NCBI GenBank assembly: GCA_018378255.1
Contig: JAGZXV010000005.1
Coordinates: 5,073-69,072, forward strand
Length of the DNA: 64,000 nucleotides
Direction: 5' to 3'
From: Clostridiaceae bacterium
GTDB lineage: Bacteria > Bacillota > Clostridia > Lachnospirales > Lachnospiraceae
Notes under the pieces: model-generated
What the model was told of the DNA's origin: nothing
Databases searched by the model: none
What the model saw: only the letters and a program-made list of their open reading frames with translations
In this document: piece after piece, positions 44,001 through 51,875 of the stretch
Layout: each line of letters begins with the position of its first letter
Numbering within the stretch: position 1 is the stretch's first letter
Program-made: the position numbers and the translations under genes

Positions 44001-45786
44001 GTCTTCTAATGCAGATGGTTCCGGCCAGGCCTTTGCTCCTGATACCCTGATCAGTAAATTATCGTCGGATGATAACGCTGCGGTAAAGCTATATGCAAAC
44101 TGGAGGGGCAAGCCCATGAAACTGTATTTAAATCCCAATGGTGATGTGAATGAGATCAGTGTCATAAACGGATATTACAAGGAACCGGCCGGAAATCTCC
44201 CGGAACCGGAACGGCCAGGTTATACTTTCCTTGGATGGAATACCACCACAGAACATGATGGAGAGACTTATACCAAAGACAGTTTAATGCCTTACAGTGA
44301 AAGTGGAAGCACAAACCTTTACGCCTCCTGGATTCCAAATGAATATAAAGTCACATTAATAAGCCAGGCAGCAGACTATGCCGCCAATGGCGCGCCGGAG
44401 TATATAGACCGTAAGGAAGAGATCCTGATTGAATTTCAGGATGATTGTGCCGGAACTGCGCTCACTTATGGGGAGTTAGGCCAACTGTCTGGGTGCTTTG
44501 ACAGTTTCCAGGATTTTCCCGGCTTAAGTTTTGAAGGCTTTTACACCGGGCCGGACGGCCAGGGCGTCCAAATCGATAAAAACAGTCTCATGCTGCCCCG
44601 GGATTTAACGCTTTATGCAAAGTACAATCAGACGGAATATACCGCTGTTTATGATTCCTGTTTTGACCCGGAAAAGAACATCACTAAAACGTTCCATTAT
44701 TATGATCCGGTTGGAGAACTGCCCAGGATTGACCGCCCCGGATATACTCTGAAGGGGTGGTATACGCAAAGAGACGGAGGAGGTCAGCAGGCTGAGCCTG
44801 ATATCAGGCTTATGAACGAGGATATCACGTATTATGCGGACTGGAATCCCAATCGTTATACGGTTACTTACGATTATGGGATCGGGAAAGGGGATGTGGC
44901 GGATAAAAAGGTTGTGTATGGAACGCCGTTTGGTACTCTGCCCGAACCAGCTGTTATTCCGGAAGATTTTATTTTCTGCGGATGGTACAGGGTTTTACAG
45001 GACCCGGACAGCCTTTATGGAGAGGTTTCTATTCAGGAAGATGACAGGGTAACTGAAAACACAAAATATCAGATGGAAGGTGACTGTATCCTGTATGCAT
45101 ATTATAAAAACATTCAAAAAGAACCTGAAGGGCCGGATCATACTCCTGTCTCCGCTGAAAAAAGCTCCGCCGGCAGTTCGGACGCGGCTGACCGCTATCT
45201 CACATTTTGGATTCTCAATGACAAACACTGGTATTATTATGATCCTAAAGGCAGCATGGTTATAAAACAATGGGTTCCATACAGGGACCGCCTGTACTGG
45301 CTCCAGGCGGATGGAATTATGCTCAGCAATACCTGGTTTGAGCAGGATGAAAACCGCTATCTTTTAACTGATAATGGGGCCATGGCTCAAAGTGAATGGG
45401 CAAAAAAAGACGGTCTATGGTATTACTTTGATGAAAAAGGGCATATTTCCGATGACAAGGATGAAATATCGGGCAATTTTAAATCAAAAGGCAAAGATTT
45501 GGTTTATATCGGGCCAAGGGAACAACTGGTTAACAATTGGTATGAAGAATATTACATCAATGAAGATAATACTGTTTTGACGAATCAGTGGATACAAGAG
45601 GGAGACGATTGGTATTATGCAGGCACGAACGGTAAGCGGTTGAGGGGCCAGTGGAATGAGGTTGACGGCCTTTGGTATTATATGAACCTGGATGGAAAGA
45701 TGGAAAAACATGCCGTCGTATGGGAGGGAAATTGGTACTATATGGACCGTAACGGGGCTTGCTATAACACTGGTTTTGTGAGATGA
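41032..45786 (+). CDS. Large secreted protein with InlB-type repeats and cell-wall-binding repeats
   Basis: 1584 residues. A signal peptide (RNISKVLLAAVFISSQSNG) precedes three near copies of an S-x-S-D/N-A-L-E motif within residues of about 42-90. From about 368 to 610 there are five to six Cys-rich repeats of the type EPTCTQTGTLIHRCACGK, ALGHTYDG, CTVCGAYEDIADIPALGH, common in gut Firmicutes adhesins. About 610-1360 carries InlB B-repeats (EGYTFKGWYTEKGGKG, RPGYTFLGWNTT, RPGYTLKGWYTQRDGGG). About 1390-1584 carries choline-binding-type repeats (WAKKDGLWYYFDEKGH, EVDGLWYYMNLDGKME). It is an exported, cell-wall-held adhesin-like protein. Its position beside a mobile scar suggests acquisition. 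The promoter lies far upstream. Confidence 0.9.
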   Translation: MKRFRNISKVLLAAVFISSQSNGLLILAQTNVLFPPVGVSCASPSDALEKEDTVSFSGGRKKHIASGSDALEKNVTASDSNALEGDGFFHYAIPGEVPAWYTQLSGGDDEVILYTYTDRFGHLQWRTYGSWGEDDCSWYPCSSSGTVSKNADAAGTDSEYLQSAPYRYQSLTPTEEDFEFLIHEKLYEGDGWQIKEPEPGQNYDGSHYEIWRFGKEPENLNHPVSYWFYGFQENGCTDPMWYECSGSGIIMESNYLKPVPNVNLSLSKYYFDENEIQIEVAAADSYQVLEADAGQYIVFLTRDPDMEIKSVKPSVGSNTIPAVSQLDETTMGTYYLTTNSNSAIFVNGVYPGGNMARSKTYQINIVHNYGEWTAKKEPTCTQTGTLIHRCACGKIETKRADALGHTYDGSSYVRAEPDCTIVGKTAHNCTVCGAYEDIADIPALGHEVEKWEYRYGSCPSGVTLQGTCTRCQRVTEDKKTADHTWTDWYWGSAPCSTTSHTFGQEFMAFKRRDCQVCGASESGETIFEPIEHEFNEWMLGSASTCAKTGYEERYCKYYGTSSSDCLGYEMRTLPTTEHTWSESSRTASVNGYWQTYCDVCGDVVQSIPVTYKVRYYINPELTEYAEDEYTYEISYYPPKKDIVKWYEEKNDGWSLTWKCSETNTNYNPYELVKNLTENQDDIVEMIPIMTGIRTAIHLRPIESLNPEITCYGRYYEPMVLPERRRTGYTFLYWSDRWPEIGNTYQNGDRIDFYSERTFHEVWEPNRYRLTFADDTISSILNNGAPEHIKPTKTYDYEYHDDNFGNPVTIYLHYDDITAHFESYKNLPGLTFLGVYTQPDGKGIKVSSANKMWAENRTLYPCFKAVDYSLVFDEDYRGGGGSTQVKHYYDPISPLPVPVREGYTFKGWYTEKGGKGALLTSESRMPAKTTWYYAHWEENQYSVTYSLKDETPVSSSQHKYSETAYTESENKAQEVYQTVEPDAYKYNLTVWSSNADGSGQAFAPDTLISKLSSDDNAAVKLYANWRGKPMKLYLNPNGDVNEISVINGYYKEPAGNLPEPERPGYTFLGWNTTTEHDGETYTKDSLMPYSESGSTNLYASWIPNEYKVTLISQAADYAANGAPEYIDRKEEILIEFQDDCAGTALTYGELGQLSGCFDSFQDFPGLSFEGFYTGPDGQGVQIDKNSLMLPRDLTLYAKYNQTEYTAVYDSCFDPEKNITKTFHYYDPVGELPRIDRPGYTLKGWYTQRDGGGQQAEPDIRLMNEDITYYADWNPNRYTVTYDYGIGKGDVADKKVVYGTPFGTLPEPAVIPEDFIFCGWYRVLQDPDSLYGEVSIQEDDRVTENTKYQMEGDCILYAYYKNIQKEPEGPDHTPVSAEKSSAGSSDAADRYLTFWILNDKHWYYYDPKGSMVIKQWVPYRDRLYWLQADGIMLSNTWFEQDENRYLLTDNGAMAQSEWAKKDGLWYYFDEKGHISDDKDEISGNFKSKGKDLVYIGPREQLVNNWYEEYYINEDNTVLTNQWIQEGDDWYYAGTNGKRLRGQWNEVDGLWYYMNLDGKMEKHAVVWEGNWYYMDRNGACYNTGFVR

Positions 45787-46112
45787 GAATTGATTGTTTA
45801 ATGAATATTTATGGAATGGCTAATACATGGTATAATCAAATACAGATTTTTAATTTAAAGGGGTTAAAGTTAAAAAGACACTTGAAAGCCCAAGTGTCTT
45901 TTTAACTCCATCATGCTGTGGGGCTGTGTGCGGGACTGCTCCCGCAGAATCACCGGATGTAACTGGCAAAAGTTAACTGGTATGAGAAAGTCTGACCTGG
46001 AAAAGATAGTACTGAAGCGGTCTGTTATGGCTTCCAATAGGCAGGACTGAATAAACAGATATGGTATTAATACTGCCGGCATTACATAGGACAGGAAGAA
46101 AAGAGGTATTTT
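45787..46112. other. Intergenic region before the SRAP gene
   Basis: 326 bases. Contains the terminator at 45868-45907 and, past it, a short GCGGGA/TCCCGC stem near 45930-45947. I find no convincing promoter for the SRAP gene and no LexA box. Confidence 0.5.
45868..45907 (+). terminator. Intrinsic terminator of the large surface-protein gene
   Basis: 17-bp perfect arms (AGTTAAAAAGACACTTG and complement) with a six-base loop. The T-run lies in the right arm, so it also works in reverse. Confidence 0.88.
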
Positions 46113-46703
46113 ATGTGCGGAAGATATTATATTGATGATGAGACGGCCCGGGAAATAAAAAAATTAGTCCGCCAGATTGATGAACGCCTTCAGCGGGAAA
46201 AAATGGGCAGGGATATTCATCCAACAGATCTGGCTCCGGTCCTGAAAGGGAACGGAGCGGACTTTGAGATGGAATGGCAGAAATGGGGACTGCCGGGGAT
46301 TCAGAATAAAGGCGTGATATTTAACGCCAGAAGCGAAACTGTATTGGAAAAGAGGATGTTTAAGGAAGGCGTGCGCCGCCGCCGGATTATAGTGCCCTGT
46401 ACCTGGTTTTATGAATGGAACAGGAATAAGGAGAAGATTACATTCTACAGAACGGACAGTTCCGTTCTCTTTCTGGCGGGATTTTATAACCGGTCAGAAG
46501 ATGGGGACCGGTTTGTAATCATTACGACAGAGGCCAATGAATCCATGAAGGAGACTCATGACAGGATGCCGCTGATTCTGGAACCGCATGAATTGGAAGA
46601 CTGGGTGATGGAGGATGGGAAAACTGAGGAAATTCTTAGGCAGAAACCAGTGCTTTTAGCAAAACGTGCGGAATATGAACAGCAGACACTGCCATTTTTA
46701 TAA
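46113..46703 (+). CDS. SOS response-associated peptidase (SRAP/YedK/HMCES family)
   Basis: 196-residue SRAP protein, which shields abasic sites in single-stranded DNA by a thiazolidine crosslink through its Cys2 (N-terminal MCGRYY after Met removal). Active-site landmarks: NARSETVLEKRMFKE (Asn), CTWFYEWN (Glu) and ETHDRMPLIL (His). Slightly shorter than E. coli YedK, consistent with Gram-positive members. AGAGG precedes the ATG. It sits upstream of dinB but is separated from it by a rhodanese gene with its own promoter. Confidence 0.94.
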   Translation: MCGRYYIDDETAREIKKLVRQIDERLQREKMGRDIHPTDLAPVLKGNGADFEMEWQKWGLPGIQNKGVIFNARSETVLEKRMFKEGVRRRRIIVPCTWFYEWNRNKEKITFYRTDSSVLFLAGFYNRSEDGDRFVIITTEANESMKETHDRMPLILEPHELEDWVMEDGKTEEILRQKPVLLAKRAEYEQQTLPFL

Positions 46704-46783
46704 ACATTGTTTGATATAAGAGTTACTGTCCGCCAGTGGAGGCTGTGAACAGTAATAGATAAGATGAATATAAAAAGTAATGC

Positions 46784-46821
46784 TTGACAAATCTAACTGT
46801 ATACTGTAAAGTTACAGTATA
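46784..46821 (+). promoter_or_regulatory. Promoter of the rhodanese gene with a 22-bp operator palindrome
   Basis: TTGACA (46784-46789) and TAAAGT (46807-46812) give a 17-base spacer. The arms TATACTGTAA (46800-46809) and TTACAGTATA (46812-46821) form a perfect inverted repeat around AG, centred on the -10 box. This indicates control by a dimeric repressor of unknown family. Confidence 0.65.
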
Positions 46822-46861
46822 AACTGTAACAAAAATAAATTCAGTTAAGGAGTGTGTATTT

Positions 46862-47314
46862 ATGAGCAAAGGAATAGTATTGTTGTGTATAGGAATTGCC
46901 GCTGTCATTTCCCTGGCCGGATGTGCATCGGGGCAGAAGAAAAACGGGGCTTCAAATGAAAACAGCCTGTCCCAGGAAAGCACTGGAGAAACAGCATATC
47001 ACAAGATCACGGCAGAAGAGGCAAAGAAGATGATGGATGAGGAAGATGTAATTGTGGTAGATGTGCGCAGAGCAGATGAATATTCTGTTAAACATATTCC
47101 GGGGGCTGTTTTAGTTCCTAATGAATCCATAAAAGATGAGCAGCCAGAAGCCCTTCCCGATAAGGAAGCCATTTTATTGGTTCACTGCAGAACCGGAATC
47201 AGAAGTAAAGATGCATCGGATAAGCTGGTGGCCATGGGATACGAGAATGTATATGATTTCGGCGGTATTAATGACTGGACCTATGAGACAGAGACTGGAG
47301 AATACAAGGAATAA
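46862..47314 (+). CDS. Rhodanese-like domain lipoprotein
   Basis: 150 residues. The lipoprotein signal ends AVISLAGCAS (Cys about residue 21), then a Ser/Glu/Asn linker, then one rhodanese domain: VIVVDVRRADEYSVKHIPGA, and the active-site loop LVHCRTGIRSKDAS with the catalytic Cys. Located on the outer face of the membrane, it may carry persulfide sulfur or sense oxidants. The CRTGIRS loop length is that of sulfur-transferring single-domain rhodaneses. The strong palindromic operator implies induction by a specific signal. AAGGAGTG precedes the ATG. Confidence 0.92.
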   Translation: MSKGIVLLCIGIAAVISLAGCASGQKKNGASNENSLSQESTGETAYHKITAEEAKKMMDEEDVIVVDVRRADEYSVKHIPGAVLVPNESIKDEQPEALPDKEAILLVHCRTGIRSKDASDKLVAMGYENVYDFGGINDWTYETETGEYKE

Positions 47315-47390
47315 AGACAGAAAATATGAAGGAGAGATGACCGTCCGGCGGTTGGGCATCAGAATTTACCAATAACATCCACTTGAATCA

Positions 47391-47402
47391 GAACGTATGT
47401 TC
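47391..47402. promoter_or_regulatory. LexA (SOS) box of dinB
   Basis: GAACGTATGTTC is a perfect Gram-positive LexA site (GAAC-N4-GTTC). It lies between a TTGAAT -35 box (47383-47388) and a weak TAAGGT -10 (47406-47411), 34 bases before the dinB start. Confidence 0.9.
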
Positions 47403-47435
47403 TGATAAGGTTAAGTGGAAAGGAGTTGGTAACGG

Positions 47436-48677
47436 ATGAAGCGCAGAATATTTCATATTGATGTTAATTCCGCCTATTTATCATGGGAAGCGGTTTACCG
47501 GCTGTGGCATGAGGGAAGCGATCTGGATCTCAGGGAAATTCCTTCGGCTGTAGGCGGTGATCTGGCACTGCGCCGGGGAATCATCCTGGCGAAATCCATA
47601 CCCGCGAAAAAATATGGGATTAAAACCGGAGAAGCCATTTGGGAGGCAAAGCAGAAGTGCAGGGATCTGGTTTTAGTTCCGCCCAATTACTGTTTATATG
47701 AGAAGTCATCGAAAGCATTTGTTGAGATTCTGTCCAGATATTCACCGGATGTGGAACAGTACAGTATTGACGAAGCATTTGTGGATATGACAGGGACGGA
47801 AGGATTATGGGGAGATGCGGTGAACGCTGCAAAGATGATGCGGGAAGAGATTAAAAGAGAGTTGGGATTTACGGTTAATATCGGAGTATCGGATAATAAG
47901 ATTTTAGCCAAAATGGCCTCAGACTTCAAAAAACCGGATCGGGTTCATACCTTATTTTCAGATGAAATAGAGCAGAAGATGTGGCCGCTTCCGGTGTCGG
48001 AATTGTTTTTTGTCGGAAGAGCCACTGCTAAAAAACTGCTTTCTATGGGAATAAAGACCATCGGGGATCTGGCTGGAACAGATCCCCATTTGCTGCGGCA
48101 GCATTTGAAAAAGCATGGGGAAGTGATTTGGGCGTTTGCTAACGGGATTGATTTGTCTGTGGTGGAGACAGAGCCGCCGCCTAATAAGGGATATGGAAAT
48201 TCAACGACCATTGCATTTGATGTTTCCGACAGGGGAATTGCGAAATTGGTGCTTTTGGCGCTGGCGGAAACGGTAGGAAGCCGTCTTCGGGAGGCCGGGG
48301 TGAAAGCGGAAGTGATTGCGGTGGGAATTAAGGACTGTGATTTTCATTATGAATCCCATCAGATGATATTGAAAACCGCAACTAATATCACTGAGGAAAT
48401 CCACAGAGCGGCCAGCCGGCTGTTTGACGAGTTATGGGATGGCCGGACCATAAGGCATCTGGGCATTCATACGGGGCGGCTTCAGAGCGCGGATGGATTC
48501 CGCCAGATATCCATGTTTGATGATGTGGAATATGAAAAGCTGGAAAAAATGGATGAAACCATAGACAGGATACGGGGAAGATTTGGTATGGATTCGGTGA
48601 AGAGATCGGTTTTTCTCACTGGAGGAATCGATCATATGGAAGGCGGGATACCCAGGTCTTTCCGCGGCACTGCTTAG
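47436..48677 (+). CDS. dinB: DNA polymerase IV (DinB)
   Basis: 413-residue Y-family polymerase for translesion synthesis. The palm motif reads RIFHIDVNSAYLSWEAVYRL, a clostridial variant in place of the enterobacterial DMDxFFASVE, with Asp9 and the second acidic motif QYSIDEAFVDMTGTEGLWG. The thumb has VSELFFVGRATAKKLLSMGI and the little finger IRHLGIHTGRLQ. A perfect LexA box in the promoter predicts SOS induction. A small gene follows 15 bases later. This is the second Y-family polymerase in the window. Confidence 0.95.
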   Translation: MKRRIFHIDVNSAYLSWEAVYRLWHEGSDLDLREIPSAVGGDLALRRGIILAKSIPAKKYGIKTGEAIWEAKQKCRDLVLVPPNYCLYEKSSKAFVEILSRYSPDVEQYSIDEAFVDMTGTEGLWGDAVNAAKMMREEIKRELGFTVNIGVSDNKILAKMASDFKKPDRVHTLFSDEIEQKMWPLPVSELFFVGRATAKKLLSMGIKTIGDLAGTDPHLLRQHLKKHGEVIWAFANGIDLSVVETEPPPNKGYGNSTTIAFDVSDRGIAKLVLLALAETVGSRLREAGVKAEVIAVGIKDCDFHYESHQMILKTATNITEEIHRAASRLFDELWDGRTIRHLGIHTGRLQSADGFRQISMFDDVEYEKLEKMDETIDRIRGRFGMDSVKRSVFLTGGIDHMEGGIPRSFRGTA

Positions 48678-48692
48678 CAGGAGGCGTGGATT

Positions 48693-49004
48693 ATGGCATT
48701 TGGAATAGGCGTGAATACCAAAGAGGCGGACGACGGACCGGTTAAGGGACATCAGATCGATATCGCCTGTAAATGCTGGTTTACCAGTACAGGACGGTCC
48801 ATGCCGATGATGATAAAATTTGAGGATGAGGGAAGGATTGAAAAGATTGATGAGATCCACGTCAATTATGTGGAAGAAAAACGGTATAATGGAATTGCGT
48901 CCGTGGAGTATGACTGTACGGTATGTTACAGGGGGATCAGGCGGGATGTGAAACTGGTATTTTTTAAGGATGAATGCAGATGGATTATGAAAAGCTTTGT
49001 GTAA
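48693..49004 (+). CDS. Small protein of unknown function co-transcribed with dinB
   Basis: 103 residues, GGAGG before the ATG and 15 bases after dinB, so under the same LexA box. Beta-rich and soluble: VKGHQIDIACKCWFTSTGRS, ASVEYDCTVCYRGIRRDVKL and a final DECRWIMKSF. Two CxC/CxxC-like pairs (ACKCW, CTVCY) could bind metal. I recognise no named family. A role in damage tolerance is suggested only by the operon. Confidence 0.8.
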   Translation: MAFGIGVNTKEADDGPVKGHQIDIACKCWFTSTGRSMPMMIKFEDEGRIEKIDEIHVNYVEEKRYNGIASVEYDCTVCYRGIRRDVKLVFFKDECRWIMKSFV

Positions 49005-49007
49005 CTG

Positions 49008-49065
49008 GTTTCAGCTGGCTTTAGCTGGATTTAACTGCTTAGCTGGATAACTGGTTTTGGCTGGC
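49008..49065. repeat. Degenerate short direct repeats of the AGCTGG/AACTGG type
   Basis: Six to seven copies of an imperfect 7-12 base unit (AACTGGTTT, AGCTGGCTTT, AGCTGGATTT, AGCTGGATA, AACTGGTTT, GGCTGGC) lie between the small gene and the terminator. Probably slippage-derived. Confidence 0.6.
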
Positions 49066-49068
49066 GCG

Positions 49069-49128
49069 TTTTTTTACATCAGGCGTGAAGGGATTTTCAA
49101 AAATCCCTTCATGCCTGATGTAAAAAAA
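49069..49128. terminator. Bidirectional terminator between the dinB operon and the ROK gene
   Basis: Long arms reading ACATCAGGCGTGAAGGGATTTT and its near complement (one G-T), with seven T on the left and seven A on the right. The arm is given by position 49076-49097. Serves convergent genes. Confidence 0.9.
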
Positions 49129-49151
49129 GGACGAGCCTAATGTGAAATTTT

Positions 49152-50045
49152 TTAGAAAAACAATCTCATAGCGCCGATCAACGCCGGATTATGCTCCGGA
49201 TCAGCCTGCAGAATCTCATAGGGCGGTACGAAATCTCCGTTATCTCTCATATCCTCCTGCATACAATTACTTGCAAAAGGAAAATAAGTCGTCATGATCC
49301 CTCCGCCTAAGATCACCGCCTCTGGTTTAAAGATGATTCCCAGGTTCCAGATGGCGGTCTGAAGTTCATTTTTTATCTTCCGTATAAAGGCTGCGGCTTC
49401 CTGGTTTCCGGCTTCCCATTGGCCGAACAAGTCGTTAAAATCGGCGAATCCCCGGGCTTTAGCCCGTTTGTGAAGAGCGGTGCCGGACCAGAGGCTTTCA
49501 AAACAGCCCTTATGGCCGCAGTAGCAGGTTTCCCCTTCACCGGAAACGATTATGTGGCCCAGTTCAGGGTGAAAACCCAGTCCGGCCCTGTAAAGACGGC
49601 CTTCGGCCTGGAAGGCGGCTCCGATTCCTGTGCCGAAAGCGATCATCAGCACCCGTTTTTCCGTAAGTCCTTTTAAAACCACTTCTCCAAGCAGGGCTCC
49701 GTTTACGTCATTTTCCAGCTTCACGGGAAGGCCGGAGCGCTCTTCTAAAACCTGAACCAGAGGATAGTGGTCCCATCCGGGCAGGGTATATGGATTTTCT
49801 ACAGTGCCCCCCACAGCATCCACCGGTCCGGCGCATACGACGCCGATGCCGGAAAGCTGGGAGAGGGAGATGGAGAGATCTCCACATTGTTTTTTCAGGC
49901 AGTTTATGATTTTATCCATGGTATCAGACACCTGTAATTCTAATGTAGGAAACTTTTCATAGCTTTTGATGCATCCCTTTTCATCCGTAATGCCTGCCAT
50001 AATTTTAGTACCGCCGATGTCCACAGTTCCAAATAATTTGTTCAT
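49152..50045 (-). CDS. ROK family sugar kinase
   Basis: 297 residues. The N-terminal phosphate loop is FGTVDIGGTKIMAGI, the substrate segment is ENDVNGALLGE (catalytic Asp), AFGTGIGAAF follows, and the ROK zinc motif reads CYCGHKGCFES. There is no HTH domain, so it is a kinase and not a NagC-type repressor. Probable substrate is glucose, N-acetylglucosamine or N-acetylmannosamine; the sequence does not decide. It is divergent from the importer operon, with the shared intergenic region suggesting joint control. Confidence 0.9.
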   Translation of the reverse strand: MNKLFGTVDIGGTKIMAGITDEKGCIKSYEKFPTLELQVSDTMDKIINCLKKQCGDLSISLSQLSGIGVVCAGPVDAVGGTVENPYTLPGWDHYPLVQVLEERSGLPVKLENDVNGALLGEVVLKGLTEKRVLMIAFGTGIGAAFQAEGRLYRAGLGFHPELGHIIVSGEGETCYCGHKGCFESLWSGTALHKRAKARGFADFNDLFGQWEAGNQEAAAFIRKIKNELQTAIWNLGIIFKPEAVILGGGIMTTYFPFASNCMQEDMRDNGDFVPPYEILQADPEHNPALIGAMRLFF

Positions 50046-50119
50046 TGTTGTGCTCCTTTTCTGTTTTGAATAAAAATAGTATACATATTATACAATAAAA
50101 AGCTATTTTAAGCATGTTA

Positions 50120-50185
50120 AAAAAGCCATATTATATTAAAAAAACCATATTGAAATTGTAACATATGAATAAAAGATAATAATAT
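50120..50185 (+). promoter_or_regulatory. Probable promoter and tandem activator site of the carbohydrate operon
   Basis: A direct repeat AAAA-n-CCATATT occurs at 50121-50132 and 50140-50151, 19 bases apart, about two helical turns. It sits just upstream of TTGTAA (50156-50161) and TAATAT (50180-50185), with an 18-base spacer. Tandem sites abutting the -35 are typical for AraC-type activators, and the regulator at 61600 is the obvious candidate. Confidence 0.55.
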
Positions 50186-50285
50186 TAAAAATCTTGGGTT
50201 GAATTTTTCATAATGAAATTATATCATAGGTATATAGAAAAAGCACTGGGAAATTTAAAACGTGCAATAAAGGAGGATTTATCTT

Positions 50286-51851
50286 ATGAGAAAGCAAAAA
50301 CTTTTGAGGATGGCGGCAGGGGTTATGTCCGTATGTCTGCTGGCCGGTTCATTAGCAGGATGCGGCAGCAAGAAAGCAGAGGGGACTGCTTCATCAGCGG
50401 CAGGCAGCAGTGCAACGACAACCGCTGCATCAGGGGATGCGGCTTCCACGGAGGCCCAGGCTTCCGGTGAGAAAGAGGCGCCTGTTCATTTAAAACTTTT
50501 CTTAACAAATAAGAACATTGTGGATGGTTCTTACGCAAAGAAGATGATTGAAGAAGCGACCAACACAGAATTAGAGATCATCCAGGTTCCTACCAAAGAT
50601 CTGGATAACAAATTGAACATTCTTCTGGCTTCCGGCGACCGCCCTGACATCATTCAGTGCGAAACAGAGACTATGGAGAGCCAGTTATTGTCTTCCGGTA
50701 TTCTTCTTCCATTAAATGAGTACTGGGATAACTATCCAAACATTAAGAACGGACGTGATGAAGTTACATGGGATACCATGAGATATACAGATGGAAATAT
50801 CTACTCCATCGGTATCAAGAACCCGAACCCATTGTCCATCATCGCTTACAGAAAAGACTGGCTGGATAAATTCGGCCTGGAAGTGCCTACCACATTGGAC
50901 GAGTATTATGAAGTGGCAAAAGCAGTTGCAAAACAGGATCCTGACGGAAACGGCGTAGACGATACCTTTGCTTTCGGCGGATACCAGAACGTGGATACCA
51001 CATGGTTTGACCACATTTTCGGCGCTTATGGAGCTCTTCCAAACTACTGGATGTTAAAAGACGGCCACATTGTAAATGGTTCTGTTGATCCGGCCATGAA
51101 AGATGCATTGGTGTTCTTAAACAAAATGTACAAAGACGGATTAATCGATCCTGAGTTCGTAACAGATGATCCTAAGAGATGGCAGCAGAAAGTGAAATCC
51201 GGTATTTACGGCGCCGGCGTTACCAAGATACATATTTTTGACAAGAACAACTGGTCCAACTACTATGAGCCATTTATCCAGAGCAATCCAAACGGCGAGC
51301 ATGTATACGGCCCTGTGCTCAAAGGCGGAAGTGACAATCCTGTAGGCATCCGTATGGCAAGTGAAAGAGGATGGTTAAGAACATTTGTATCAAAGGATTC
51401 CAAGAACATTGACGCATGCTTAAGACTGATTGATTACCTGATGTCAGAAGAAGGAAACCGCTTCGCTCAGTATGGTGTGGAAGGCGAACACTACAAATGG
51501 GAAGGCGATAAGTTAGTCAGACTGATTGATGACAAACAGACAAATGACCTGGATTTAAATAAATTCTTCATTGGTAATACCGTATTATTCGATCATTCTT
51601 CACCGGAACTGTTTGACGCATTTGATTATTCACATACCATCTGCTATGCAAACCCGGTTGACGGTATCTTCATTGATGAATTAAATGAAATTTATCCAAA
51701 ACTGAAAGAAATCACAAACACCAGATACATTGAAATGATCGTAGGTGAAACACCGATCGACGGCGGATTTGAAGATTTTGTTGAAGAGTGGAATTCCAGA
51801 GGAGGGGTTGAACTGACAAAGGCCCTGGATGAAGCTTATCAGGCAAAATAA
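50286..51851 (+). CDS. ABC transporter solute-binding lipoprotein (LplA-like)
   Basis: 521 residues. The lipobox is LLAGSLAGCGSKKAEG (Cys about 26), followed by an S/A/T/G-rich linker of about 35 residues and a large type-I solute-binding domain (RPDIIQCETETMESQLLSSG, IGIKNPNPLSIIAYRKDWLD, DPDGNGVDDTFAFGGY). DPDGNGVDDT is a calcium-loop-like motif seen in LplA-family binders of oligosaccharides. AAGGAGG precedes the ATG. It is followed by two permeases and catabolic genes but no ATPase, so the shared MsmK-type ATPase must be elsewhere. Confidence 0.93.
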   Translation: MRKQKLLRMAAGVMSVCLLAGSLAGCGSKKAEGTASSAAGSSATTTAASGDAASTEAQASGEKEAPVHLKLFLTNKNIVDGSYAKKMIEEATNTELEIIQVPTKDLDNKLNILLASGDRPDIIQCETETMESQLLSSGILLPLNEYWDNYPNIKNGRDEVTWDTMRYTDGNIYSIGIKNPNPLSIIAYRKDWLDKFGLEVPTTLDEYYEVAKAVAKQDPDGNGVDDTFAFGGYQNVDTTWFDHIFGAYGALPNYWMLKDGHIVNGSVDPAMKDALVFLNKMYKDGLIDPEFVTDDPKRWQQKVKSGIYGAGVTKIHIFDKNNWSNYYEPFIQSNPNGEHVYGPVLKGGSDNPVGIRMASERGWLRTFVSKDSKNIDACLRLIDYLMSEEGNRFAQYGVEGEHYKWEGDKLVRLIDDKQTNDLDLNKFFIGNTVLFDHSSPELFDAFDYSHTICYANPVDGIFIDELNEIYPKLKEITNTRYIEMIVGETPIDGGFEDFVEEWNSRGGVELTKALDEAYQAK

Positions 51852-51875
51852 AATAAAAGTTAAGGAGAGGTTGAC

